Below are positions 1-12,213 of a stretch of DNA of 64,000 nucleotides, piece by piece. The stretch is from contig OZ024784.1 in NCBI GenBank assembly GCA_964017065.1, positions 10,459,152 to 10,523,151 of the forward strand, in the 5' to 3' direction. Source of the DNA: Haliclona indistincta (taxonomy: Eukaryota > Porifera > Demospongiae > Haplosclerida > Chalinidae). A program made the position numbers and the translations under genes. Under the pieces are notes generated by a model that searched no databases, was not told where the DNA came from, and saw nothing but the letters and a program-made list of their open reading frames with translations. The stretch's first letter is position 1, and the number at the start of each line of letters is the position of its first letter.

Positions 1-1662
1 CACCAGCTGCTTATGATCAGCAGGAGCCTGATGAGAAAAACAAATTAAGACATAAACCAATAATTAACCCTCGGCACTACTTGCTTTGTCACTCATTCAT
101 TCTGTCCATTGAGCTACAGAGATCAGAGATCACTTCTACTATGTGCTGGTAAGTTTATGAGCATGACGACAATGGCTTGCAATGTGACTCGTGGGTTTTC
201 GTTCTCGAGTTATGCCTCGACGGCCATCTTGGACCTCTCTCTGACCACAACAGCGCCCATAGTTGACTACCTAGGTATTTGACTACTTGTAGATTCCATC
301 TAAACTGCTGGACAGTTCTGTGGGTGCGTAGGCATCTCAAGAAAGAGCCTACACTACAGCAATGGCTACCTACTCACATGTTCATGGTCACGCCCTTGTG
401 ACACACCTTGTGTTCAGCACTGTCTTCTGGTTAGCACTACATAGCTAGCAGGTTGGCACTATAGCTGCTTTAAACCAGGACCTAACACTACAATGTGCAT
501 GACACGCCAAGCGTTTTGTGAAATCTGTTCATTGTTATAGTGTTTGTCATAAGCTTACCACAATCCGATAGAAATATAAATATTCAGCACCCTCGGCATA
601 GTTGCCACAATCATACTTGAACTTAGCAGTATCGTACACAAGATCAACCATATTTGGTGTGAACTATAAAGGGAAAAAATTACTCAATGCAGAGATAAAA
701 CATAAAAAAATACTCTTAAAGATAACCTAGCGAATCAAATCGTTCAAAACATGTCACTGGAGGACTAAGTCGATAGTGCACACTTGTGGCAAAGTTTTAT
801 CACAAAGCACGAGCAGTGCTGTTAGTCAGTAAGGCTCAGTATATTGCCACATAAGCAGTTGCTATGGTGGCAGCACTAGTACAGTATGGATGAGGTCATA
901 AATACACCAACAAAATCACTTGGCAAGGAATATAAAATGAGTATCATTCAATTAGAAACTCACTTGATGATGTTGGGTCAGGTATTCAAATAAACTACCT
1001 TCTTCTCTAAAAGTATAGAGTACATCAACAATAGATAGCATTTGGCACAAAGTGTGTGTTACTTCTTCATATGCTCTGCCACATCAGGATCTTCAAACAG
1101 CCGTACCACAGGTTCAATGTTCTCCTCCAACTCTTGGAGACGATTAACAACTGCCTCACGCTTGGTCAGCAACTCTATACATTACATGTGAAGGAACAAT
1201 GTCAGCTGTGCTGTAAAAAAGTTCACCTGCTGGTTCATCTTTGTCAGGATGAAGATGATGGTGAATGTCCATTGCATAGTCGACCTATAAAACACAAAAG
1301 ACTTACTCAACTAGCAAACTTTTAATAAACCAGCTTGATAGATTCGTACATGATTCTAGGCTTTATGAGGTACAGGTTTTTTTGAGGTTGACAGGCCTGA
1401 CCACGACATAAAACTTCACAATGTGTACAATCTTACCATGTTGGTCTTACTCAGTAGTTCAATACGAGCCTGTAGTATTTCAGCTTCGTCATAGAGCTAG
1501 ATCGAAAGGGGGACAAAAACAGTCTCTACACTAATGTCTGATAGTCTACTAAGACACTTGTTTCATACATACCTTGCGTTCCGAGAGAAATTCGAGCATA
1601 GGAAAGACCAGATGCCGGTCCAGATAGTTGCCTATTCGCGACGTGAGATCGTATTTAGCCAT
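1..1662 (-). CDS. EIF3E: Eukaryotic translation initiation factor 3 subunit e (eIF3e/INT6), N-terminal part, cut by window edge
   Basis: Subunit of the eIF3 complex that recruits the 40S ribosome to mRNA. Coding exons joined on the minus strand are 1662-1573, 1496-1437, 1284-1227, 1174-1063, 1006-964, 663-559 and 27-1, all with GT/AG borders and compatible phases, giving the first 165 residues. The start reads [20 protein letters not shown] and continues into an LSKTNMVDYAMDI block, an [20 protein letters not shown] coil and a [17 protein letters not shown] block. These match the family N-terminal domain (human MAEYDLT..., CGNYSGAAEYLYFFRVLV) essentially without gaps. Family length is about 445 aa, so roughly the last two thirds, including the PCI domain, lie beyond position 1. 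Introns are 76 to 531 bp. The family assignment is very sure; exact exon borders are read by eye. Confidence 0.95.
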
Positions 1663-3083
1663 TTTCTTTTACACGTGTTAGACACGAGTAAGCAAAGGGT
1701 TAAGAAAGGGTTTCGTACGGTTCCGAGTACGGTTCCTACATCGACGACGTGTCCTATAATTCGATATGTAAGTTACACTTGAAAGAGTCTACCCCTTCAA
1801 ATATCTGGGTCTTCCATTTTAACCGAAACTCTCATGGTCATCACATATCCAAAACATTTGTAAAAAGGCTAAGAAGGTGCTTGCATGGGCTGATATATAC
1901 CACCACTTTTATTGCACTACTTCCACCTTACAATTATTGACTCTCTACTTCACTCTGGCTCGTCCAATTCTCCAATTCTCCAATTCTTGAATCTGTTCAA
2001 TGTTTTGCCTTAAAACTGGTTTCAACAAAATCATGGTCCACAGACTACAACTTCCTTCTTTCCTCCCTAAACGTTACAACTTTGGCACAACAGATATCTG
2101 CTAAAATTCTAACAATTAATTTTTCAAGTTAAAAATCATCTTTCTTAATTCTCCACTTCAATCTCTCCTCCTCTTCCATCTTATTTTCATATAATTATTC
2201 TCCATTCAATCTTATTCCATGCAAGTCATCATCATATTTTATCCATCATCAATCAAACTCTGGAAGTCTCCCTGTTTCTATTAAATCAGCTCAAGCTCTC
2301 TCATATATTTGAAGTCTCTCTCTAGTCTCTTCATCCTATAATTAGCACTGGTTGCTATCCACATTTCTTTGAAATGAAATAGAAAAAATGTATACTCCCG
2401 AAATTTAATTAGATTGCATGATGTAGTAGGTAGACTAACATGTGTCAGTTGCAGTATTTAACTAGACACGTGAAGTAGTGGGTCATTTCTAGGCTTGTGC
2501 AGACACAAACTACATGTAGTTCTGTCCCTCCCAGGCCACCATAGATCTATGCTCCCACCCGATCCGCAAGTAGCTTATTGTCATTATATGCTGATATAAT
2601 ATTTTCCTCTCAATTAAGTCAATCAGATCACTCAGGAGGAACTACAATGTAGCAGTGCTGCAGTTGGGACAGCTGACCGAACGTTGTGTGTGCATGTTTT
2701 TCAGGTTTAAACCATAAAAGCGATTTTGTTGGTGACCACTGTTCATTCTACAACGCATGTTTTACAACAGCTTTAGCATGTTAACTTGCCCTATGAACGA
2801 TCAAACAGTGTGTTAGCCTCGCCCCCAGTCCCCTCCAGGACGAGGCTAACAGTGTGTATGCTTTTATTTTCAAAAATTTTGACATTGCTACAGACTGTAT
2901 CAAACCATGGAAAGCACTCAGGCTTGCCCCACGTTATGCCTTACAATATAAATAGTTTGCCATAATATTATCATGTTTATAAGATTAAAATTAATACAAA
3001 TTAAATTTAAGCCACGTACAATGATGGACACAAATGTACGATAATAATTGTATAGCACACTGTAATACACAATTATAAGTGTC
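1663..3083. other. Intergenic region between EIF3E 5' end and SOX 3' end
   Basis: Both flanking genes point left, so this holds the EIF3E promoter/5' UTR and the SOX 3' UTR. It is AT-rich. A short hairpin is visible near 2816-2851, where the arms share GCCTCG and CGAGGC. No convincing exon, RNA gene or long repeat was found; short open frames here have no recognisable similarity. Confidence 0.5.
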
Positions 3084-6000
3084 TTAGAAGAATACAGAAG
3101 ATGAATCAGCTGTTGCTGCATCAAACTCAGGAGTAAGATCAGGTGTAGGAAGATTACATGGACCCTGATCATTGCTCAAAGACTTGGTAATTCCTGGCAT
3201 TACACAACAAGATGGAAATTTTGATTCTTCTTGCTGCACACACTTATAAGTAGATAAAGAATTAAAGTTGCCACTTGCTAAATACATCGGTGTTTCATAT
3301 TTGCCATCTCCTTTGTAGTTTATAGAGGATGATGAGTAAGTTGGAACAGGAACCATTGGAGAAGAGTTAGTATACATATAAGTAGTAGTAGATTGATTAG
3401 AGGTTGAATAATGCCTGCCAATACCAACAGTTGATGCAGTAGTCATGGTTACAGGAGAAAGATTTTGGTGAGAAGACAGAGGAGGAGGAGAGGAGATATA
3501 GTTTGTCCATAAGTTTCGATGTGAAACAGGATAGACTGAAGATAACTGACTAGAGGAGAGAGATGTAAGCGAGAGCAAAGGTGGAGTGTCAGTGTGATGG
3601 GAAAACGAAAGTGAATCAAAGTGAGACATCACAGGCTTAGAGGAATCCGTAGATGAATTGGTTGAAAGCTGTAGAAGTAGAAGATTAGCAAGTGATTAGT
3701 AAGCTACACTATAATATGCCTTGGTGGGCAGAGCCATGAGGCATACAGTAGTTCGCTTGTGTTTGTCATTCCGTCTGTTACTTCAGTTTTGCGCCGCACG
3801 CTGAAAGGTAAGCCCAGAAAACAATCTCGCTTTTTGAACATGTAAAAGCTGTATATTAAACTTAGTTCTCGAGTTACGGCGTGATTTGCTTACCTTGCGA
3901 TCAATAGCCGTTGCTGGTGATAGAACCAAAGACAGAACTGTCCGGAGTTGACTGCTGATAGGTTAGAATTTCACAACAGGACAGCAGCGAAGGTCTAGAG
4001 AAATTGTGTAAGCAAGCTATGGAAGCTGTCTTGCTCGTGTGCTGTACGTGCTGAACATTGAAGACACGCCTAGTTGAATTAGTGGTCAGCACTACTTGGC
4101 TTTTGATAGATACTAAAGCAAGCACTGCATGATGTACACAGTGCATAATAGCTGCAATTTATTGTGTCACGAGCGCATGAAAGAAGGAGCATCCAACTGT
4201 CATGAGTGCAAACGTACTACAATTAAATTCACAGCAGTGAGGTTAGAATTTCCATATTTGGAAGTTACTATGCTTCATTAGAGAGTCTTAGTTACACCAT
4301 AGATTTTACATTATGGGATAAGAAGCTAAAATTTCAAAATGTATTACGTGACGTCACGTTGAGGTGGTTGATGCATATTACCGCGCGTAGCAGTGATTAT
4401 TAATTAGCAGCAGATGAGTGCGGTGTACTTTTTTGCTTGTACAGCTGTCTTTAGCTGTCTTTGACCTATTCTAGAGTATTTATTGTATTGTTGAAGATTG
4501 CGTGTTTCATATTACCGGCTTTGGATGGATACCAGTACTGGCACCTCACGGTAAACAGAAGATTTGTGAGTGTAATGATGGATTACAGATCTGTATACAC
4601 AAATTCTCGAAGAGGCAAAGGTTCTATGATTTTATTTTGGTACCAATACAAAGCTATTAGTCATCTGTGTGTACTGAACCAGTTAGTACGTTGCCAAGAA
4701 GTATGCTTTATCTGCTATAGACATGAACTCGTCTCCGTTGGTCAGGATTTTTTATACACAAATTCTCCATACTGGCTGGATCAATGGCGCTTTGTAAGCT
4801 CTATGGAAAGTTCTATCAAACGCTGAAGGTTCTCATCAAGCATGGTAAATACTGGTATCACCTTCAGCTCCGCTTCTCTACGTCCATACATCTTTGCAGA
4901 CATGTGAGAAACACAAAGTACACCATTGACCAGCATAGCAATTGCTTAGCCTCGAACCAGGCTCTTTTAATTTGTGTGGGCGGAAAAAAGAGCCTGGTAA
5001 ACACTGTCTGCGCATGTGCTGAAAATTCACGTGGTTTGGACAGATGTGACGAAATAATTATCAATGCCAGGCGGGGCGAAGGGCGTGGTCAAGCAAACGA
5101 ATATGGCGGCTTCTAGCTAGCGCAATTCTAACGTAGATCATTCACCTTTCAAGATAATAGAGCTAGTTTTGACAGCCACATATCCTGAACTGCTGCTAGC
5201 AAAGTACCAAGCTGATCTGCTGAACGGATAAACGCGCAAACTGCAACGACAGTAGAAACATCGCTGTTGTTGTACACTATTCGTACACTCGTCGCCTTGC
5301 CTGTACCGTATTACTAATTTAGTTAGCAGAACTTCCAATAAAGAAGACCAACACTTGTTCTGAACCGAGATCCACAGTACCAGTAAGCGATGACGTAAAA
5401 TTTCGTGGCGCGTATTACAAACGTGCACGAAAGTTTCCTATCGCGCCGGAATTCCGGCGCGATTTGGAGCATGCGCAGACAGTGTGTACCAGGCTCTTTT
5501 TTCCGCCCACACAAATTAAAAGAGCCTGGTTCGAGGCTAAGCAATTGCTGCACTAACAGCTAACATGTATAGATAGGCCTAGGTGAAGTGCTGGTGCGAT
5601 GCTGCAATAGGCCATTCCCAATAAGAGCCTAAAGAATTTCATTAGCGTTAATGACTGGTAAATTGGCTTCCGGGCTAGCCTGGAGTGCGAGATGATTACG
5701 TAATGGCTGGCGTTTATACACGAATTTATATGGCGCTTATGAGAAATATAGCGATACTTTTAGCGTCTGTGTAGCGATCTCCGTATACCGCACAACCGCT
5801 TGGCCTTGCTTGCCGTCTTCGTCCAAGCATGCTCTGTGGAAGGATAAAGATTCCAAGAGGATAGGCACCGGCGTTGGTAAGCTACAGACGCACAAGCAAG
5901 GGCTACTTAGCCTGCTACCTCCCGTGACACACAAGCCACCAGCGTAGTTGTGGGATTGTCTTGGCTTCCAAGGGTTCCTCCAAAGTATCTCCCTCAATAT

Positions 6001-9000
6001 CTCCATCTTCCAGATACACAGCAACTGCATCCTGAGAGCAGCTTGCGCTAGTAGTGGCCATCTTTTTCGGCGAAGTAGCCCTTGCTTGTGCGTCTGTAGC
6101 TCGCCAACGCTGGTGCCTATCCTCGCGGAATCTTTATCCTTCCACAGAGCGTGCTTGGACCAAGACGGCAAGCAAGGCCACGCGGTTGTGCGGTATACGG
6201 AGATCGCTACACAGATGCTAAAAGTATCGCTATATTTCTCATAAGCGCCATATAAATTCGTGTATAAACGCCAGCCATTACGTAATCATCTCGCACTCCA
6301 GTGCTGGCTCAGCAAGAGCTGTACGCCCACACATACATTCCACGCATACATTGCTCTTACTGGGAATGGCCTATTGATCGATCGCAATCCGTCGTAGCTC
6401 AGGCTCTTCAGCACATGTTCTCATATACACATCAATGTGGGCGTGGTCGGCAATCGCTAAAAGCGATCCGCTTTTATACAGAATCGTGCGTTTGCCTTGC
6501 GTCTTCCTATCGTTATACCAGGTTTATCGCTATAGCCGAGATCGCTATACCCGATACAATTTGTATGGTAAGGTAACGTTTTACTTTTGATTATTCGTGA
6601 TTCCATCGCTATAACAGATAAATCGTTACTCGCGGTCACGCTATAACCGATACGTACTGTACACAATTATCAGAAAACGAGCACATGCAGGCAAGTATTT
6701 CTGTAGTACTTTTGCTATTCTGATGTTGAGTAGTAAGATAATAGGCAGTTGCATAAAGTGTGAATAATATCAACTACTTGATACTTCAGGTGAAGAATAG
6801 CTTATACCCCGTTCACACTGCACGTTGGAACTGGGCCGAACCGAACCGTGCCACACTTTATGATCAAAGTTCTGACACAACCGAACCGTGCTGGAAGCGG
6901 CCCACCTATGGTTGGGGTGCCGCGATGGTGCAGTTCAGTTCAGTTGTAGCTCAGTTCAGTTGCGTTCATACTGTCAGAGATTTGCAACCGGGCCGGCCCG
7001 GTTCAGTTCCGTTCTAGCGCGTAGTGTGAACGCGGTATTAGTAGGCATATTTAGCACTAGTGACTGATATATAAGGTCGTATACAATCGCTGGACTGGAA
7101 CGGTGGAATGGAGTGACCTTTCAAAATTTAGCATAAAATGTTCCAAAATTTTTATGTGATTGCGCAATCGTGTATCTCCAGACTCCACATGTAAAAATCA
7201 GCTACTACGTACAGCAGGGACACTGTAAAACGCGGAATAAACCCTAAACCGAAGACCCTAAAACCTTCGCCTAACGGCGCCCAGTATTCGCCTAACAGTG
7301 CCCAGTATTCGCCTAACAGTGCCCAGTATGGACCTAACGGCGCTCATTACTATTCTGGCGAATACTGGGCGCTGTTAGGCGAATACTGGGCGCTGTTAGG
7401 TGAATACTACTGGGGTCTTGGGTTTATTCCGCGTTTTACAGCGTCCCTGCTGTACGTAGTAGCTGATTTTTACATGTGGAGTCTGGAGATACACGATTGC
7501 GCAATCACATAAAAATTTTGGGACATATTATGTTAAATTTTTGAAAGGTCATTCCATTCCACCGTTCCAGTTCAGCGATTGTATATGACAAAATCCTGGT
7601 AATGACCAAGTAAGCAACAACATTAACAGGAGAGACACCACTTTAAAATTCCTCCAGTGCCGACTGTGCCGTACATTTTAGTGGGAGGGGTGCATGCTGA
7701 GAACTTTTTTATGCCTAGAAAGAGCGAATAATTTCCTTGCTAAAGCAATACAGTGTCCTGGCTATTGCTCACCTGTTTTTGACCAAAAATCAGTGTAGCC
7801 ATCTTCCAATAGCACTTGCAGTATTTTTGAACAAAATTATTTGTAATCACGGAGAGCCGCATAGGGGTGGATGGGTTGTGAGGGATGGTGCTGTTTTTAA
7901 GCACTCTAGCAAAAAGTTAGGAATTTTTGGTGTATCGTTCTTGTTGGCAGGAGCTTCTTAACTACTATTAAAATTAACATTCGCCTTTCTGTAGCTTACA
8001 GGCCTAGACCGTGATGCTATTATCACTTCTTCCTTGTACCACAATCATGCATGTGTGCAATTTTGTGTGGGTGTAGCATGCTTGGGAGAAAAATTAAATT
8101 TTCAGTGAGAGACAACATAACACACATACCAGTGCACAGCTCACGTTAAGGACTGGTCGCTGTTGTAAGTAGGCCGAGTTTACTCCGCTCACATGATAAT
8201 TGGCGACTTGCTTGAATGATCAGTGTGATTATTATTATTAGCCACAATTTGACCGTAGAAGCAAAAATATTCGTCGTAATCCAGCTGTTTCCTTAAGGTG
8301 ACGGGGTACAGTTACACCCCAGCACTTATGAATATGTAATACCAGCAATGTAAAATGGCTGCAATCGATGAGCTACATTTTTGTCGTCAAAATTTGCGAA
8401 CAGCACTTGCTTGTCATCGGTAAAACCCGAACGTTTCTGTTGTACAGGGCCTGAAACTATAAACTTCGCCTAGAAGCCACCTGTTTGTGAGTTATGACGG
8501 TAGTTGTCACCAAAATATTAGCCGTTTGGAGTCTCATAATAACATTTTGGGCCTTTTCTCTGAAACGATTTACTGGATTACTTGCAAAACATACTCAGGC
8601 CCTCGCATGGATACAGAAGTGTCGGTTAGTGCTAAACTCTTCCATTTCTCCTTCAAAGTGTTCGCAAATTTTGACAACGAAAATAGAATTTCATACCTCT
8701 CAAGCTCTGCTTGCTTGCTGCCCAACTTTGTTGCGTGTTTGCTTAGCTCTTGCACTTATTATGAAGACTAGTCTTTTGTGTGTACACGGATTGCCACTAT
8801 GACGTTCTAGCGCTCTTCTTTTCGACTCAGTATTTGTATTTATTTTATGAATAATTAATTAGCCAAACAGTACCCGTCCCCTTAAGATAATTGTTGTCTT
8901 TGCAATGGAATAAGTTTTTAAAGGCATTTTACTCATTATGTATGACGTCTAAAGTATGTGGAGCTAAGGTAAGCATCGTATTATTATGCGGACATTAAAT

Positions 9001-10539
9001 CTTGCAGATTTCACGAATTAGCATGCATTTGCTAGTTCAAAATTTTAGGTACATTATCTTAGCCATATATTTCCACATGGCACGCTCTCAATTCGCCAAA
9101 AATAATTTTTCGCAAAATCACTGTTTGGCTCTAATTCGCAAAATATATCGTCCGCGAAAATTATACAATCTACAGTAGTAATCGTAATTGTAATGATTAC
9201 AAAAACCACTGAAGTAGTTGGTAATTGTAATGATTACAGTTTAAAAGTAATCATTATATTCCTGTTAACAAGTGATGTTCTAATCCTTCCTTCCTTCCTA
9301 ACTTTTTAAGTGCCTTACAGTATACAGAGGAATACTCACCTGTGTAGCTGTCGGTGTTAATGAAACACAATTGCTGTAGGACTTCACAGCATTAGAAGAC
9401 ATGTATGGAGAACAGGGAGGAGTCTCTATGATAGATGGATAAACATCTGCCACATTAGGTGAACAGGATTCAAAACAAGCCTCTGATTCTGGGCAATGTC
9501 TAGTAGATAATCCTGAAGATGTAGTAATGTTTTTTTAAAGGGATTTAACACTAGTGCAATCAACAGTACCTTTTACAAGTAAGGATGGTGATGTTAGCAT
9601 AGATGAGTACTCAACTTCAGCTGTAATTTGTGACTTGTCATCTGACTGATAGCTAAACTTGGTGTCTTCAGATATGACAGAAGGAGAATGGTTGTCATTG
9701 ACATCGTCCATTGCTTCTGATACTGATTCTTCAACTAGTTGCAATTGATTTACACCACAATTAACATCAGCTTCATTACTTAATCCTTGTGCATACGTTG
9801 AATAGCCATTGGTCGACTGCAGCGGCATCTCAATATTCGAAGAACCAATGCTGCTAACAATATAATGTCCATATGGACTTGCATACACTGGAGTGCTTGT
9901 GTACGGTACAGAAAATGCTGATTGGTGCATTTGAAGCTGAGTTTGAGAAAGAGATTGCATATAAGCATAAGGATAGACATAGTTCTTTTCACTAGGAGTA
10001 GAAAATACCCGCTCAGTAGGTGAAGACAAAAAATTTGGAGCTGCCTGGTTGGAAGTACTATGTGACAAGGGGTACTGTTCTATAGTAGTTTGTGGCGAAA
10101 AAATCAGTTGGTGGCTTGGGTTAGATGCAAATAAACAGGCAGGCCCACGCAAACGATGCAGGTCTATTTTTCGTCTACGTGGACGGTATTTGTAATCAGG
10201 GTGCTCATTCATCAATTTTGCCTTTAATTTGTCTGCTTCATCTCGATAAGGCTTTTTCTCTTCTTCGTTCATTCCTTTCCACATCTCTCCAAGACGTTTG
10301 CTAAGTTCGGTGTTGTGAAGTTGTGGTTCACGCTCAGCCAACTTTTTGCGCTCTAATGAGGACCAAACCATGAAAGCATTCATTGGTCTTTTTATGCGAT
10401 GCGGTTTATTTGAATTCCGTGCTTTTTTTGTGTTCCTGCTTGATCCTTTACTCTCGTCAATTGTAGCTTTGTTATGTTCATGAGCTTCGTCCATCTCCCC
10501 CTCACCCTCTTGTAACCTGGCTCTCACAAACTGTTCCAT
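3084..10539 (-). CDS. SOX-family HMG-box transcription factor, three coding exons
   Basis: Sequence-specific nuclear regulator. Coding exons on the minus strand are 10539-9570, 9512-9340 and 3668-3084. Phases agree across both introns, giving 575 aa. Residues about 48-123 are an HMG box with the SOX signature RPMNAFMVW (51-59), the helix with [14 protein letters not shown], and a basic tail YRPRRRK. The rest is Ser/Thr/Pro/Tyr-rich, as usual for SOX activation regions. The C-terminus contains TPDLTPEFD, loosely like the EFD core of SoxF proteins; I do not rely on that for grouping. An AG acceptor sits 8 nt before the ATG, so a 5' UTR exon lies upstream; donors near 10674 and 10905 are candidates. 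SOX identity is firm; the subgroup is unresolved. Confidence 0.9.
4174..4275 (+). repeat. Dispersed repeat, copy 1 (related to 17256-17374)
   Basis: Shares blocks such as ATTAAATTCACAG, CATATTTGGAAGTTACT and GGAG...CAACTGTCA in the same order with the copy in a vigilin intron. It belongs to an unnamed repeat family. No terminal repeats were identified. Confidence 0.55.
4946..5540. mobile_element. Non-autonomous TIR element, about 595 bp, flanked by 8-bp direct repeats
   Basis: Terminal inverted repeats of about 70 bp start TTAGCCTCGAACCAGGCTC. Both sides are flanked by GCAATTGC (4938-4945 and 5541-5548), an 8-bp duplication as hAT elements make, although this 8-mer is itself a palindrome and could be part of the TIR. 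Each TIR also folds on itself (CCAGGCTCTTTT with AAAAGAGCCTGG). No transposase is encoded. Confidence 0.7.
5607..6374. mobile_element. Fold-back element: inner palindrome 5680-6301, outer arms 5607-5628 and 6353-6374
   Basis: The inner arms of about 237 bp (5680-5916 and 6064-6301) are nearly identical inverted copies beginning CTGGAGTGCGAGATGATTAC. They are separated by a 147-bp unrelated spacer. A second 22-bp inverted pair (ATAGGCCATTCCCA...) lies further out, suggesting one element inside another or a larger decayed one. Open frames in both arms mirror each other and are shadows of the repeat. Confidence 0.75.
6457..6612 (+). repeat. Dispersed repeat, copy 1 (inverted copy at 15025-15182)
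   Basis: About 155 bp rich in CGCTATA and CGATAC motifs, with shared blocks CTTCCTATCGTTATACCAGG and GATACAATTTGTATGGT. The second copy is in the opposite orientation upstream of vigilin. By eye the two are clearly homologous, with scattered substitutions. Confidence 0.7.
6805..7037. mobile_element. PIF/Harbinger-like MITE, 233 bp
   Basis: The ends TACCCCGTTCACACTGC and GTAGTGTGAACGCGGTA are imperfect inverted repeats. TTA flanks both sides (6802-6804 and 7038-7040), the 3-bp duplication typical of PIF/Harbinger transposons. The interior has repeated AACCGAACCG and TTCAGTTCAGTT motifs. It is one of three similar elements in the window (also 23427-23907 and 52043-52507). Confidence 0.65.
7076..7589. 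mobile_element. Fold-back element with 21-bp internal tandem repeats, 514 bp
   Basis: Arms of about 190 bp are near-perfect inverted copies (left arm starts GTCGTATACAATCGCTG). The middle (7265-7410) contains 21-bp units of the type CGCCTAACAGTGCCCAGTAT, about three forward and then two to three inverted. If the true ends are TACAATCGC, the insertion duplicated TA, as Tc1/mariner-like elements do. Confidence 0.75.
9513..9569 (-). other. 57-bp SOX intron with an in-frame stop
   Basis: The donor is AAAAG/GTACTG and the acceptor ATCTTCAG/GATTA. Removing it restores frame (AAA GGA TTA), joining the HMG-box exon to an open 173-nt exon that ends at a clean GTGAGT donor. Reading through instead hits TAA at 9535-9537 after 334 aa, so an unspliced message would lack the C-terminal 252 residues. 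The intron also holds an A-run beside the stop. Confidence 0.8.
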
Positions 10540-11867
10540 AGTTGGGCTGCAAAGAGAGTGAAACGACCTAAGTGCACATTGTAATCGAAGAAGCCATCAC
10601 TATGCAACGCTGGAAAAGCCAACAAAATTTATAAGTCATTAGCTCTCTTCATGTTTAGAGCTGAGAACTATGCCTACCTTATGAGTGAGTTCCAGTGTCT
10701 CTTTGTTCACGACGAACTATTATGCTTGGCGCAGCATACTGCACGTGGGGACCAGCTGATTGTCAGTATAACTCCGTACAACATTAACCTGTCATAAAAG
10801 TGTTTAATACCAGTTTAATACTGTAATAAAACAGCTAAGAATTATTCGTTCTAATCTGCAAGTACTTGGTCGTGATGTTTTAAATGCTTGAGTGTGTTTC
10901 TTACCTGGAAGAGATAAACAGTTGAATGAGATCGATTCGAAATGCCATGTAAGCCATTTGGCGTTATCTGATAGTACGATGGTAGAGACCGCTGCACAAA
11001 AGTCGTAGACCGTGCTGCTATCGCACAGAGCTTAGAGTACTACTTTTCTGCAATATTCTTCACAACAGAAAGTGCTACGCACAACTGATAATATTCTACC
11101 TACTCATATTCAGTTATTTCACGGTGCCCTTTGATGACGAAAAGCTCTGCTGGTGCAGCAGTGCAGATAAACACGGACACACAAGCACCAACACCAGCAG
11201 TCGTTAACTAAATGTTTTAACTTTCTCAAATTCATGCAGGCATAGTTCTGTCTGCGCCTCTGTGTGCGGAGAGAGGTCGTTCAGTACATGATCGCACGCC
11301 CGAGGTTTCTAAACAGCGTAGATCCCATGGTCTCGCGTCAGAGTATAGCCACGAGTAGCTAAGCAACACTCACATGACGGATTTTGTAAACAAAGAAATG
11401 GCGTTTATGTTTGTCAAACAGTTTTACAAGTCGCAGGGGATTTATGCGATCCAATCAGATTGCAGAAACGCACGAAATAATCAATTATGAATATTCATAA
11501 GCTACGAACGTTCGCCTAGAAATCACGCAGTATTGGCTGCAGTAGACGCGCTGTTAGTGAACACCTGCTTTTACCATGTAAATGTCATGAACGAGCTACT
11601 GAACGTAATGGTTGTGAGTAAGAATGATCGAGCTGGATTTTTACGCTCGCCTTCGCTGTAAACACAGTAAAGAAAGTGTCTACGTTTTGCCATTGGATTA
11701 GATGTCATAATTTCATTTTGATTGTCTATTGACACCAATTCGTTGGTGTCAATAACGGCCACCAGAATGCTATTGGCACCAACCAAAATCATTGGTGTGA
11801 ACTATAAAGGCTTGTTTGTAGCATTGACTGTGGTCAGCAGGTTCCGATGGTTCAGCGCTTTAGTTTT

Positions 11868-12185
11868 TTAACTATTCAAAATAATTATTACTGGATGTGG
11901 GGTAAAGATAAGCAATAAAATAATAGATTTGGATGTTGATCTTGAACCACGAAGACAACGTATTACTAAGTGCAGTAGGGCAAAACCAATCTGACATCTG
12001 ATGAATTGGATAGTTTTGCCGTAGTGCTCATTTCGTTTGGCAGAGAGGAGAGAAGCTAATCTTTTAAAGACAACAGAAGCAGTAGGACCCATGCCACCAG
12101 TTGTGGAGAAGATCAGAGGTGAAAAGGAGCCGTGTTCTACATTCAGTATTCTGTCTTGGTAATCATGTCTCTTCCCGGCCTCCAT
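11868..12185 (-). pseudogene. Retroelement-associated coding fragment
   Basis: An open frame of 105 codons contains VEHGSFSPLIFSTTGGMGPT, followed by KRLASLLSAKRNEHY and a leucine-rich tail. This resembles a segment often found at the C-terminus of reverse-transcriptase polyproteins in cnidarian, fish and sponge genomes. The frame covers only that tail, with no polymerase motifs nearby, so it is a captured remnant. The similarity is recalled, not searched. Confidence 0.45.
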
Positions 12186-12213
12186 CGACGATAACAGGAC
12201 TGAATGCTTTAGT

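Larger units (their letters stand above)
3669..9339. other. Large SOX intron filled with inverted-repeat elements
   Basis: The donor is GTGAGT at 9339 and the acceptor CTACTTCTACAG at 3669. From right to left it contains a fold-back element (7076-7589), a 3-bp-TSD element (6805-7037), a dispersed repeat (6457-6612), a fold-back pair (5607-6374) and a palindrome-flanked element (4946-5540). Positions 7600-9330 hold an AT-rich stretch with AATTTTCGC-type motifs near 9080-9175 but no exon that I could support. The antisense open frame at 4461-4826 has no ATG start and no recognisable family. Confidence 0.6.

Noticed and set aside
654..674. 19-bp identity (TTGGTGTGAACTATAAAGG) between the EIF3E exon 6 acceptor and 11793-11811
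   Set aside because: Isolated short match without flanking similarity; partly constrained by coding sequence, so chance is plausible.
4461..4826. 121-codon open frame with a hydrophobic, signal-like start
   Set aside because: It begins at TTG rather than ATG, lies antisense in the SOX intron, has no recognised domain and no splice context.
5737..6244. Two mirror open frames of 98-144 codons
   Set aside because: They are the two arms of a fold-back element read on opposite strands, not a gene.
9535..9540. A CTTTAAAAAAAA slippery-looking site at the end of the HMG-box frame, suggesting programmed frameshifting
   Set aside because: A 57-bp intron with good GT/AG borders removes the stop and restores frame, which explains the data more simply.
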